DNA of 64,000 nucleotides from Glebionis coronaria (taxonomy: Eukaryota; Streptophyta; Magnoliopsida; Asterales; Asteraceae). Below are positions 53,686 to 64,000 of the stretch, in pieces; position 1 is the first letter of the stretch, and each line of letters starts with the position of its first letter. A model generated the notes under the pieces. That model was given only the letters and a program-made list of their open reading frames with translations. It did not search any database and was not told where the DNA came from. The DNA lies in assembly GCA_025667525.1 (NCBI GenBank), contig CM046875.1, forward strand, positions 206,456,271-206,520,270. The letters run 5' to 3'. Position numbers and translations under genes: made by a program.

Positions 53686-56600
53686 TGTGACAAATCTAAC
53701 ATTTTCAGGTAGTTAAATATTTTCTCGTATAATATTTTGAAACTTATTTTTATGTTGGTTGACGAACTCACAATTTACGGATTTAAATTTGGGCTTACGT
53801 GCATAATTTGGCGTCTTTTACGACTAAACCGGAAACCTTAGGATTACGTATTTACGTTTTTGAACTCCGTTTTTGATGAGACAATTTTTATTGGATTCGT
53901 TTTGTGACGGTGATTCATAATTTATAAAAACGTTTTTCGTAAAACGACCCGAGGGCACGCAAATCGAGAAAACTAGAATCGAGAAATACCCGTAAACTAG
54001 TGAGATGGGACAAAACACTTTGCCCCATCCCACTAGCTTACATGGGACGGCTAAAATGACTCACCACCCTTAGGTGGCACAAGTCTTAACTTGTTTATAA
54101 CAAGTGTAAGCTCATGCTTACACGTTAAGCTAAGCCTTCCACCAAACTTAACAAAACCATCAAATGGTTTTCACTAAACCATTTCACCCATGCATTTCAC
54201 TCTCAAACTCTCTCTACTCCACCATTTGTGCCGTCCCATATCAAGCCACAAACACCATCTTTGATCTTTTCTAACTACAAACCACATGTTTACTAGTCCT
54301 ATTAAGGTGTTTCCTTGAAACCTTGATCATTTGGTGGCCATATAACCAACTTTGGAGGTGATTTGCTTGTGTCCTAGGGCTGATTTTCCAACATATGATC
54401 TTGCTATTTGATGGTCTTGGAGATACTTGTTGTGTTCATCAAGTTCTTCCCTTCCTAAAACAAGAAATCCACTTGGATTGGTAAAGAAGATCATCCTCTA
54501 CATTTTTCTCTTATTATTTTGTAAAGAACAAATGTATTTTCTTTCATTTTGTATATTTATATGATGTATATATGATGATAAAAATGTTGTGTGGGGATCA
54601 AGTGTTGATAAACATGCTTAAAAATGATGATAACCATAAGAAATGAAGCTAAAATCATGTCTAATTAGTTGGCTGTATAAAAACAGTAGATAACTAAATG
54701 AAGAACTGATAAAAATGCATGGTTTGATCTATTTACAGTAAAGTAGATGATGTTATACACATGTGAGAGTTGGCCATGCAATGGAATCAAAATAATGAGT
54801 GAGATATGATCAAAACAAGTTAGGTGGTACAATCTGGATAAGCAGTTTTGTAGGGACTGTTAAGGCAACTTAAACTCAAAATGGGCAGTAGCTATAACTA
54901 AGTTATATTTAGAACATATTATGAAGAAGTTGTCATCTAAAAATGAGCTTCTAAGTCATTGTAGAACTCTAGATATGATAAAAATAGTGAATGTGAAGTT
55001 AAAAATCAGATTTTGGAAATAATGTTTATTATTATTATATAAGCACTCACTTTATAATTTATAAAATGTAAAGTATAAACCCACTAACTTATAAAACTTA
55101 TTTATATAAATGTATAAAAGGTTAATTAAATGGGTAAATTATATAAATGGTGGTAAAAGTAATATTTATAAGTAATAAAAACTATAAACTTGATTTTTAC
55201 GACTTTTTCGGCTATCGCCGTGAAATTAACGTTTTTCATCAAATAAAACTTAGACGACCAAACCCGTCTAATGTAAAGTTTATAAAAGATATATACTGAT
55301 GTATAAGTAACTAAGACAAGTAAAAACCGATAAAACCCGAACTATAAGAATTACGGACAATTACGAGCTAACTAAACATATTAGACTAATAATTGGACTT
55401 AATAAGATAAATACTTGTAAAAGAATTATTTGGGCTTAACCCAATAGGGCCCAACATGAAAAGTATATATACTGATCATATAGGTATAAAATGGGTAAAA
55501 ACAAGTTAAAGAACTTATAAAAGACTTAATGAACTTAAAATAGGTAAAATCGGTAAAACTAGTGAACTAGTAAGACGATACTAAAACGTAAACGCTAAAA
55601 TGAGTAAATGAGGATTTATAAACCCACTTGATCATCATCATATGTACAATAATCATATATATGTATATTGTTATTTTGATAAAAGTCATTGGACCGAGTC
55701 TAAGACCGATTATTATTTATATAGGTTTCCGTGGCCGAAGCACACCCGTAGCCGATAATCCGCCTTTCATTAACAACGTGAGTTCATAGCCTCGCACTCT
55801 TTTAAATGTTTTATAAAATGATTTGTAAACCCGCGAGGGAGATAACATGCTAGATTTTTATAAATAGAACACAAGTAGTCCCGATTGTATGCTTAATGAG
55901 ATGGACCCGAATGATGCTATGACCCTTTATTCGAGACTAAAAGGATTATTAGTAGTTAGGTTATGTCACTTAAAGTCCCATTAGCATGAATTGTGAACTA
56001 CCGGGATTTGGTAGACGCTTATGCATTTGATAGTACTATTTGGGGACGATCACCCCAGTTCGCGCCTTGACGGTTGATCCCCGTCGTACCACATTGATTG
56101 GTAAGCGAATTTATGTATGAGAAGATTCCATAGCGTGATTTTTGTGACGACACGCTAACTTAGATGGGCAAATTGTTTGTCGGGTTCGCGGCCCGCTGTT
56201 TTCACAGTAAGGTAACAATGTCATGCGGCTAATAATAATCCTAATACAATATAAGACATAAATAATAAACGATAGCGACGCTATTACGATGAATATATTA
56301 CCTATCATGGTAATATAGAGACTACGGTCTCATGGACGGTTTCAGATGTATGCTTGATTTATATATTGCCTGACTAGCAATGTGTGGACTTACTTCCGAT
56401 ATTATACTTGTGTTCTGATTTTAATGATTGTAAATGATTGTTTTATATAACGGTTTTCAATAAACTCTATGAATTCACTCGGCATTCGCTGATATGATTT
56501 TTGCATGTTTTCTATCTCAGGTGCTTGAAGGTAATCCGGATGGAGATCGACTCTGATGGCCCACACTTAATATTAAAAATGTTCATTCGATCTGTGTTTT

Positions 56601-56785
56601 GTAAACTTAATGACCTGTATAATTTGGGACCTGTTGTACACTTTTAAACCTTTTTATCGAATGAATGTTTGTTAAACCTTGTACAACCATTTTTATGTGT
56701 TGTCTATGATTGGAGTTATTGTGCTATCCCGTAACACTCTGAAAGACCCTTCCGCTGTACCGATACGAAAAATGAGAGTGTTACA
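53686..56785 (+). repeat. 5' LTR of element G
   Basis: 3100 bp, TGTGACAAATC to GTGTTACA. AT-rich middle part (54540-55700) with many TAAAA tracts. No gene recognised in it. Confidence 0.93.
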
Positions 56786-56788
56786 GTT

Positions 56789-56800
56789 TGGTACCAGAGC
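56789..56800 (+). other. Primer-binding site of G (initiator tRNA-Met, one change)
   Basis: TGGTACCAGAGC, differing from TGGTATCAGAGC at one base. Confidence 0.8.
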
Positions 56801-57066
56801 TCTCGTTGTAGAGAACAAAAGATTTTAAAAATCAAGGTTTTGAACAAAACTTTTCAAAATCTTTTGACAATGAACATTTAAGAAAAATATTTGAAAAATC
56901 TTTTGACTATAACGGTGCCAGAGATCTCCGACATTACCAACAAGCCCTATTGAGAAGATATATATTTTGATATATATAATTTAATTTATATATATGTATA
57001 TATCGTGATTTCATTATGTAATTGTTTAACTAGTATGTTATCCTAATACGAGATAAATATATATAA

Positions 57067-58107
57067 ATGCAGATTGTCATGGCTGACCCTAATATTCCTG
57101 TAGAAAACCATGCTATTCCCGAACCTAATATAGAAGATGATCCTTATTTAGACTTAGTAGATTTTGATATTGATGACGAGGAGGAACCATTTGAGGATCC
57201 TGAGCCCGAGTTAGGACTAGGAGATCAGATTGCCCCTCAGGTTGACTTAGTAGAGAATGAGATTGAGAATGTGGGTAATGAGGACGTGGATATTGAGAAT
57301 GTTGATATTGAGAATGAGGATGAGATTGGGTTAGATGAGTTAGATGATGAGATTGACGACGAGGATGTCGAGGAAGATGTAGGTATAGATGTTGAGGTTG
57401 ATGACGACGAGGAAGCTGAGCTTATATATCCGTATGATGTTCCAGAGGGCGAGCCTTTGCCCCCACCAGTTTGTTTGTCTGATTCTGAAGATGAGTTACC
57501 TAGGGATGAAATGTCTGAATCGTCTGAATCTGATTCTGAATCAGAGGAGGATGAGGATGACGATGCACCTGACGGTACCGATGGTATTGATACTCGTAGA
57601 CGTGAGATAGGAGAGTCGTCTAGTACTCGAGAGGCTACTCATATTGATGGTCTTGCACCATGGGCCTTAAGACGTGATCTAGATGCTTCCCGCGTTAAGA
57701 GTTGTGTGACAGAGGTTGGATTAGGTGTTGTTCAGACTCAGGTTGCTTATTTGGAGTCGAAGGCTAAGGTTGGCGAGAAAGAGCGGGAGTTGCTTAGTTT
57801 GGATTTGAGTGATGTAGAACGTGGTTTGAATGAGGCTTTTAGGAGGTTATCGGTGTTGGAAAGTGGTGAGTATGCTGCTATGAAGAGAAAGGTAAATTCT
57901 ATGGAGATTCAGTTGAGTGTGGCTCGTACGATGCGTGAGAAAGCCGAAAAGGAGTTGAATATATCCGTGGGTTGGAACAGTAGATTTTATGCTGACATGG
58001 TTGAAAGAGGAGTAATCCGTAAGCGCCCAGCTAAAGATGTGTCTAGTGATCGTCCGGCGAAGATCCAGAAGATGATGGATGATGGACCATCTGGCGGTTC
58101 TCAGTAG
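57067..58107 (+). CDS. ORF upstream of gag in G: acidic, coiled-coil protein of unknown function
   Basis: 346 codons, uninterrupted, between the primer site and gag. Residues 1-180 are extremely rich in Asp and Glu (runs such as DDEDVEEDVGIDVEVDDDEE), with a Ser/Glu tract SESSESDSESEEDEDDD. Residues about 215-305 look like a coiled coil (VAYLESKAKVGEKERELLSL, LSVARTMREKAEKEL). The C-terminus has a basic nuclear-localisation-like stretch (RKRPAKD, RPAKIQK). The start could also be ATG at 57079 (MADPN). Acidic ORFs at this place accompany related gypsy elements in Asteraceae sequence collections, as I recall. No enzymatic motif. It stays open although gag-pol has two stops. Confidence 0.8.
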   Translation: MQIVMADPNIPVENHAIPEPNIEDDPYLDLVDFDIDDEEEPFEDPEPELGLGDQIAPQVDLVENEIENVGNEDVDIENVDIENEDEIGLDELDDEIDDEDVEEDVGIDVEVDDDEEAELIYPYDVPEGEPLPPPVCLSDSEDELPRDEMSESSESDSESEEDEDDDAPDGTDGIDTRRREIGESSSTREATHIDGLAPWALRRDLDASRVKSCVTEVGLGVVQTQVAYLESKAKVGEKERELLSLDLSDVERGLNEAFRRLSVLESGEYAAMKRKVNSMEIQLSVARTMREKAEKELNISVGWNSRFYADMVERGVIRKRPAKDVSSDRPAKIQKMMDDGPSGGSQ

Positions 58108-58393
58108 ACCAGTCTGTATTTAGTAGTGACCTTTATATCTTTTGTGTTTGTAGCTTTGACTGAACCGACTTGTTAGTTGTAGACTTGGCACGAATTTTGA
58201 GTGTATATAGTGTTAGGACTTTGATATGGATGTACTAAGACAATACTTATGTTTCAGATCGAATGAAATATGTATCTTGTCTTGAATTCCATATTGTGCC
58301 TTATTTGTGTCTTGATTATGAATTCGATCCATATTATATGAATCCTTTGTTGGATGAATGCTTAATACTTTGAAATTGTGGAATTATAGAACT
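58108..58393 (+). other. Spacer between ORF0 and gag of G
   Basis: 286 nt, AT-rich, stops in all frames; nothing recognised. It could hold a splice acceptor for gag, but none stands out. Confidence 0.5.
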
Positions 58394-61300
58394 ATGCCGC
58401 CCAAGAAGGCTGTGACTGAGGATGATGTACGTAGGATTATTACGGAGCAAGTTACCGCATCTATGATTGAATTCATGGCAAATGCTAGAAATGAAGCTGG
58501 CGGTAGTGGAGCTGGCGGTAGTGGAGCTGGCGGTAGTGGAGCTGGCGGTAGTGGAGCTGGCGGTAGTGGAGCTGGCGGTAGTGGAATTGGCGGTACTAAT
58601 GTGAATGTGAATGCTGATAATGTGAATGCTAATGCTGGAGGAAATGTAGGAGGACTTGGAACGAATGCACCTGAAATTGGTGGTTGTACTTATGTGACGT
58701 TCATGAAGTGTGAACCTCTACCTTTTAATGGAACTGAAGGTGCTGTAGGACTAAGCCAGTGGATTGAGAAGATTGAATCGGTGTTTAGGATTAGTAAGTG
58801 TAAGGAGGAAGATAAGGTGACTTTTGCTATGGCTACTCTTAAAGGTCGTGCGTTGACTTGGTGGAACGGGAGAATTGCTTTCATGGGTCTTGATGCTGCT
58901 AATGCTACTCCTTGGGCTGAAATCAAGAAGTGGATGACTTTGGAGTTTTGTCCTCGTAGTGTGATCATTAGGTTAGAACAAGAGTTGATTCATCTAAGAA
59001 TGAAAGGTGTGGACATTGATAGTTACACGAATCGATTCCATGAGTTGGCCTTGCTATGTCCTCGATTGGTTGAACCCGAAGAGATCCGAATTGAGCAATA
59101 TGTGAAAGGGTTGACCAGGAATATCCGGGGGGACGTGACATCATCGAAACCACTTACCATTGATGATGCTGTTCGAATGGCTTACCAACTCATTGGACAG
59201 ATAATTCAGGATAAGGAAGATGAAGCCCGTGTAGGTGAGAAAAGAAAGGGAGACGGTGATCGTGTAGATAGAGGTGATTATAGGAAGAATTTCAATCGCC
59301 GTCAGAACCAGAGAAAGGGGAATGCAAATGCTATTACCAACAATGCACCGCGCAACGATGATAGATGTCCTAAGTGTGGCAACAAGAGGCATCCTGGCGA
59401 CTGCCGGAAGTGCCGAAATTGCGGAAAGCTTGGACACAAGGTTGAAAGGTGTAAGAAGGGAACGATTTGCTTCAACTGTAATGAAGAAGGTCATAGGAAA
59501 TCGGAATGCCCCAAGTTGAAAGCGATTGTACCTGGAAGAAACCCCCAGGGTGGTATCTACCAACTTGGAACAATTGAGGTGAAGAAAGAGGATCCGAATG
59601 TCGTTACCGGTACGTTTTTACTCAACAATCATTATGCTGTTGCTTTATTCGATTCGGGTGCCGATAGGAGCTTTGTATCCACTAAATTTAGTGCCCTTAT
59701 TGATATTGAACCTGTTGAGATAAGTACCAGTTACGAGGTGGAATTGGCTGATGGTAAATTAGTGAAAACTAATAAGCTATTAGAAGGATGCTCTCTAAAT
59801 CTCTTGAACCATTCCTTTCCGATTGATTTGATGTTGATAGAATTAGGTAGTTTTGATATTATTATTGGTATGGATTGGTTGTCGTTGAATAATGCTACTA
59901 TTTTATGTGGAGAGAAGAAGGTTAAGATTCCTGTTAGGAATAGGACGTTAGTAATCGATGGTAGTCGAGGTGAATCCCGTTTGAAAATCGTTTCATGTAT
60001 TAAAGTCCAAAAGTACATCAGGAACGGTTGTGAGTTATTCTTAGCTCAAGTGACCGGGAATGAGTCTAGGGAGAAACGATTGGAAGATGTACCTATTATT
60101 TGTGAATTTCCTGAGGTATTTCCTAAAGATTTACCAGGACTTCCACCGATAAGGCAAGTAGAGTTTCGAATCGATTTAATTCCTGGTGCTGCACCGGTGG
60201 CACGTGCGCCTTACCGATTAGCCCCTTCTGAATTAAAGGAGTTATCTGAGCAACTTAAGGAGTTGTCTGATAAAGGTTTTATTCGACCGAGCTCGTCGCC
60301 TTGGGGAGCTCCAGTCTTGTTCGTTAAGAAGAAGGATGGATCTTTTCGTATGTGCATTGATTATAGGGAACTGAATAAGTTGACAATTAAGAATCGATAT
60401 CCTTTACCTAGGATTGATGATTTGTTTGATCAACTGCAAGGATCTAGTGTGTATTCTAAGCTAGATTTGCGGTCAGGATATCACCAACTTCGCGTCCGTG
60501 AAGAAGATATTCCTATAACTGCATTTAGAACTCGTTATGGACACTATGAATTTCAAGTAATGCCATTTGGGTTAACTAACGCACCTGCGGTTTTCATGGA
60601 TTTAATGAATCGAGTGTGCAAGCCCTACTTGGATAAATTTGTGATTGTGTTTATTGACGATATTCTAATCTATTCTAAGAATGAAGATGAGCATAGAGAA
60701 CATTTGAGGATTGTTTTGAAGTTGTTGAAGGATGAAAGGTTGTATGCAAAGTTTTCGAAGTGTGATTTCTGGTTGGATTCTGTGCAATTTCTTGGTCATG
60801 TGATTAACAGAGATGGAATTCATGTTGATCCTGCAAAGGTTGAAGCTATCAAGAATTGGTCTGCACCGACAACGCCAACGGAAGTGCGACAGTTCTTAGG
60901 ATTGGCTGGCTATTATAGGCGATTCATTAAAGAATTCTCTTTGATAGCTAAACCCTTGACTAAGCTTACTCAGAAGAATAAACCTTTCGTTTGGGAAAGT
61001 GATGAAGATGGAGCATTTTAGACATTGAAGAAAAAATTATGTAGTGCGCCAATCTTATCATTACCCGAAGGGAGTGAAGATTTTGTAGTGTATTGTGATG
61101 CATCTCTTAGAGGTTATGGAGCTGTTTTGATGCAGAGAGAGAAAGTGATAGCTTATGCTTCTAGGCAATTAAGGAAGAATGAGGAGAATTATACTACTCA
61201 TGATCTTGAGTTAGGAGCTGTGGTCTTTGCTCTTAGGTTGTGGAGACATTATCTGTATGGCACCAAGTGTACGGTATTCACCGATCACAAAAGCCTACAG

Positions 61301-62932
61301 TATATTCTCGACCAGAAAGAGTTGAACATGAGGCAACGAAGATGGATAGAGTTGTTGAGTGATTATGATTGTGATATAAAATATCACCCAGGAAAAGCCA
61401 ATGTTGTTGCTGATGCGTTGAGTAGGAAAGATAGAGAGCCTATCAGGGTGCGTTCTCTAGTCTTGACCGTGCACAATAATTTGCCTGAGCAAATTAGAAA
61501 TGCACAAATAGAAGCTTGTAAGAAGGAGAATTTTGTTAATGAAGGGTTCCGAGGAGAAGGAGATCCTTTAGAGGTTAGAGCTGATGGAGTGAAATGTTTA
61601 AGAGGTCGTATGTGGATACCTAAGTTTGGAGGCTTAAGAGATTTGGTTATGTTAGAATCCCATAAATCTAAGTATTCCATTCATCCGGGATCTGATAAGA
61701 TGTACCATGATTTGAAGAAGTTGTACTGGTGGCCGAATATGAAAGCTGACATAGCTATGTATGTTCTTCAATGCTTGACTTGTGCTAGAGTCAAAGCTGA
61801 ACATCAAAAGCCATCAGGATTACTTCAACAACCAAAGATTCCTGAATGGAAGTGGGAGCGAATTACGATGGACTTTATCACCAAGCTTCCTAGAACATCA
61901 TCTGGAAACAATTCGATTTGGGTTATTGTCGATAGACTGACCAAATCAGCACACTTCATTCCGGTTAAGGAGCAGTTCTCACTGGAGAAGCTGACTCGAA
62001 TATACCTGGATAATGTCGTATGCAAGCATGGAGTGCCTGTATCGATCATTTCAGATCGAGATCCTAGATTCACATCGAATTTTTGGAAATCTCTCCAAAG
62101 ATCTTTGGGAACGAATCTCGACATGAGCACTGCTTATCACCCCCAGACTGATGGGCAGAGTGAAAGAACGATACAAACACTGGAAGATATGTTGAGAGCT
62201 TGTGTGTTAGACTTTGGTAAGAATTGGGATAAACATTTGTCGTTAGCAGAGTTTTCGTATAACAATAGTTACCATTCTAGTATTAAGGCTGCACCGTTTG
62301 AAGCTTTGTATGGTAGGAAGTGTAGATCTCCTGTATGTTGGAGTAAAGTTGGGGATACCCAGCTCACGGGACCGGAATTGATCCGGGAGACTACGGAGAT
62401 GATAGTTCAGATTAAGAAGAGGTTGTTGACTGCCCGTAGTAGACAGAAAAGTTACGCGGATGTGCGGCGGAAGCCAATGGAGTTTTAAGTGGGTGACCGA
62501 GTAATGTTGAAGGTATCGCCATGGAAAGGCGTTATAAGATTTGGAAAGCGAGGAAAATTGAATCCCCGTTATATTGGACCCTTTAAGATTCTATCTAGAG
62601 TAGGTCCGGTGGCTTACAAACTAGAGTTACCCCCAGAACTTCATGGTGTTCACAACACATTCCATGTATCTAATCTGAAGAAATGTCTAGCAGTGAGTGA
62701 TGAGAAAATTCCGTTAGGTAAGGTTCAAATAGATGGGAAGTTGCATTTTATCGAAGAGCCCGTAGAAGTTATGGACCGTGAGGTAAAGCAACTAACACAA
62801 AGTCGGATACCTATTGTCAAGATCCGATGGAATTCAAAGCATGGGCCGGAGTATACTTGGGAACGAGAGGATGAAATGTGGAAGAAATATCCGCACCTCT
62901 TCGATTTCAATAAGAAACGGACATCCAAATGA
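58394..62932 (+). pseudogene. gag-pol: Element G gag-pol polyprotein, two nonsense codons
   Basis: Start chosen at [10 protein letters not shown] (58394) by family resemblance; an in-frame ATG exists at 58358. Single frame throughout. N-terminal Gly/Ser/Ala repeat; Gag core ([25 protein letters not shown], about 58730-59220); knuckles [14 protein letters not shown] and [14 protein letters not shown] plus an atypical [13 protein letters not shown] (59370-59515); retropepsin [13 protein letters not shown] (about 59641); RT with [13 protein letters not shown] (about 60637); TAG at 61019; RNase [11 protein letters not shown]; integrase ([49 protein letters not shown]); TAA at 62486; C-terminal domain and chromodomain (about 62740-62900, [20 protein letters not shown]). 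Both stops are explicable as CAG/CAA to TAG/TAA changes. Tekay-like. Confidence 0.95.
58496..58585 (+). repeat. 15-bp coding tandem repeat in G gag
   Basis: Six exact units of GCTGGCGGTAGTGGA plus a diverged seventh; encodes AGGSG repeats, a flexible linker near the Gag N-terminus. Confidence 0.95.
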
Positions 62933-62958
62933 AATGGATCACGAGGACGTTGATCCCT

Positions 62959-62973
62959 TTTAGGAGGAAAAGC
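62959..62973 (+). other. Polypurine tract of G
   Basis: TTTTAGGAGGAAAAG directly before the 3' LTR. Confidence 0.8.
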
Positions 62974-64000
62974 TGTGACAAATCTAACATTTTCAGGTAG
63001 TTAAATATTTTCTCGTATAATATTTTGAAACTTATTTTTATGTTGGTTGACGAACTCACAATTTACGGATTTAAATTTGGGCTTACGTGCATAATTTGGC
63101 GTCTTTTACGACTAAACCGGAAACCTTAGGATTACCTATTTACGTTTTTGAACTCCGTTTTTGATGAGACAATTTTTATTGGATTCATTTTGTGACGGTG
63201 ATTCATAATTTATAAAAACGTTTTTCGTAAAACGACCCGAGGGCACGCAAATCGAGAAAACTAGAATCGAGAAATACCCATAAACTAGTGAGATGGGACA
63301 AAACACTTTGCCCCATCCCACTAGCTTACATGGGACGGCTAAAATGACTCACCACCCTTAGGTGGCACAAGTCTTAACTTGTTTATAACAAGTGTAAGCT
63401 CATGCTTACACTTTAAGCTAAGCCTTCCACCAAACTTAACAAAACCATAAAATGGTTTTCACTTAACCATTTCACCCATGCATTTCACTCTCAAACTCTC
63501 TCTACTCCACCATTTGTGCCGTCCCATATCAAGCCACAAACATCATCTTTGATCTTTTCTAACTACAAACCACATGTTTACTAGTCCTATTAAGGTGTTT
63601 CCTTGAAACCTTGATCATTTGGTGGCCATATAACCAACTTTGGAGGTGATTTGCTTGTGTCCTAGGGCTGATTTTCCAACATATGATCTTGCTATTTGAT
63701 GGTCTTGGAGATACTTGTTGTGTTCATCAAGTTCTTGCCTTCCTAAAACAAGAAATCCAATTGGATTGGTAAAGAAGATCATCCTCTACATTTTTCTCTT
63801 ATTATTTTGTAAAGAACAAATGTATTTTCTTTCATTTTGTATATGTATATGATGTATATATGATGATAAAAATGTTGTGTGGGGATCAAGTGTTGATAAA
63901 CATGCTTAAAAATGATGATAACCATAAGAAATGAAGCTAAAATCATGTCTAATTAGTTGGTTGTATAAAAACAGTAGATAACTAAATGAAGAACTGATAA
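62974..64000 (+). repeat. 3' LTR of element G, first 1027 bp
   Basis: Collinear with 53686-54712 without gaps; continues past the window. Confidence 0.95.

Larger units (their letters stand above)
53686..64000 (+). mobile_element. Element G: chromodomain Ty3/gypsy element, nearly intact, runs off window
   Basis: 5' LTR 53686-56785, primer site, ORF0, gag-pol, PPT, and the first 1027 bp of the 3' LTR. Left target duplication TTTCA (53681-53685); the right one is outside. Eleven mismatches in 1027 aligned LTR bases by eye. Expected full length about 12.4 kb. Confidence 0.94.

Noticed and set aside
53824..54033. Minus-strand ORF MGWGKVF..., present again at 63136-63321
   Set aside because: Recurs only because both lie in the two LTRs of G; no other support.
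1..64000. CRISPR-like arrays, bacterial operons, tRNA genes or plasmid features
   Set aside because: All periodic signals trace to LTR minisatellites or coding repeats, and every credible ORF is a plant retrotransposon protein.

Overview
The window is a stack of nested LTR retrotransposons from a flowering plant. I find no host gene, tRNA, rRNA or CRISPR array. Protein families and primer-binding sites (tRNA-Asp-type for the Athila-like elements, initiator tRNA-Met-type for the others) are those of plant Ty1/copia and Ty3/gypsy elements. The copia elements with a long extra ORF after pol, and the gypsy element with an acidic ORF before gag, resemble what I know from Asteraceae genomes; that placement is an inference.

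Layout. A copia element (D, + strand, probably SIRE-like) is the oldest host. It enters at base 2 inside pol and is split by two Athila-like Ty3/gypsy elements. Element A (1498-12838, target duplication CACAC) sits in a codon of the D reverse transcriptase/RNase H region. Element B (16870-28019, target duplication ATAAG) sits in the D extra ORF. Near its right end D was entered by a third Athila relative, C. A roughly 2.6 kb segment (end of the D ORF plus most of the C LTR) was then tandemly duplicated, giving a truncated C LTR (28716-30452), a second D ORF fragment (30453-31265) and the rest of C (31266-35407, pol deleted). The second D fragment still carries the empty B target site, so B arrived after the duplication.

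C is entered by F (35408-53685), a chromodomain Ty3/gypsy element (Tekay-like) with a 3.07 kb LTR. F is split inside pol by copia element E (41491-51485, minus strand, target duplication GTTCT). At the end of its pol F is entered by G (53686 to beyond the window), another chromodomain element that is nearly intact. Nesting reaches four levels: D, C, F, then E or G.

State of the elements. All have nonsense codons. A, B, C, D, E and F also have frameshifts, and C and E have large internal deletions (pol; integrase). G has only two nonsense codons and about 1.1 percent divergence between the visible LTR parts, so it is the freshest copy. By-eye LTR comparison gives about 1.5 percent for E, 2 percent for B and 3 percent for A, consistent with the nesting order.

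Most interesting signals: four clusters of three CGCTGAC-core motifs at 21-22 bp spacing in D, in coding and non-coding parts alike; three GT-AG intron-like interruptions in the F gag; a hairpin at the LTR ends of A, B and C with compensatory changes; a hairpin-bearing tandem array of about 115 bp units in the E 3' UTR; polypurine-tract-like repeats in the A and B 3' regions; and an intact acidic/coiled-coil ORF upstream of gag in G.
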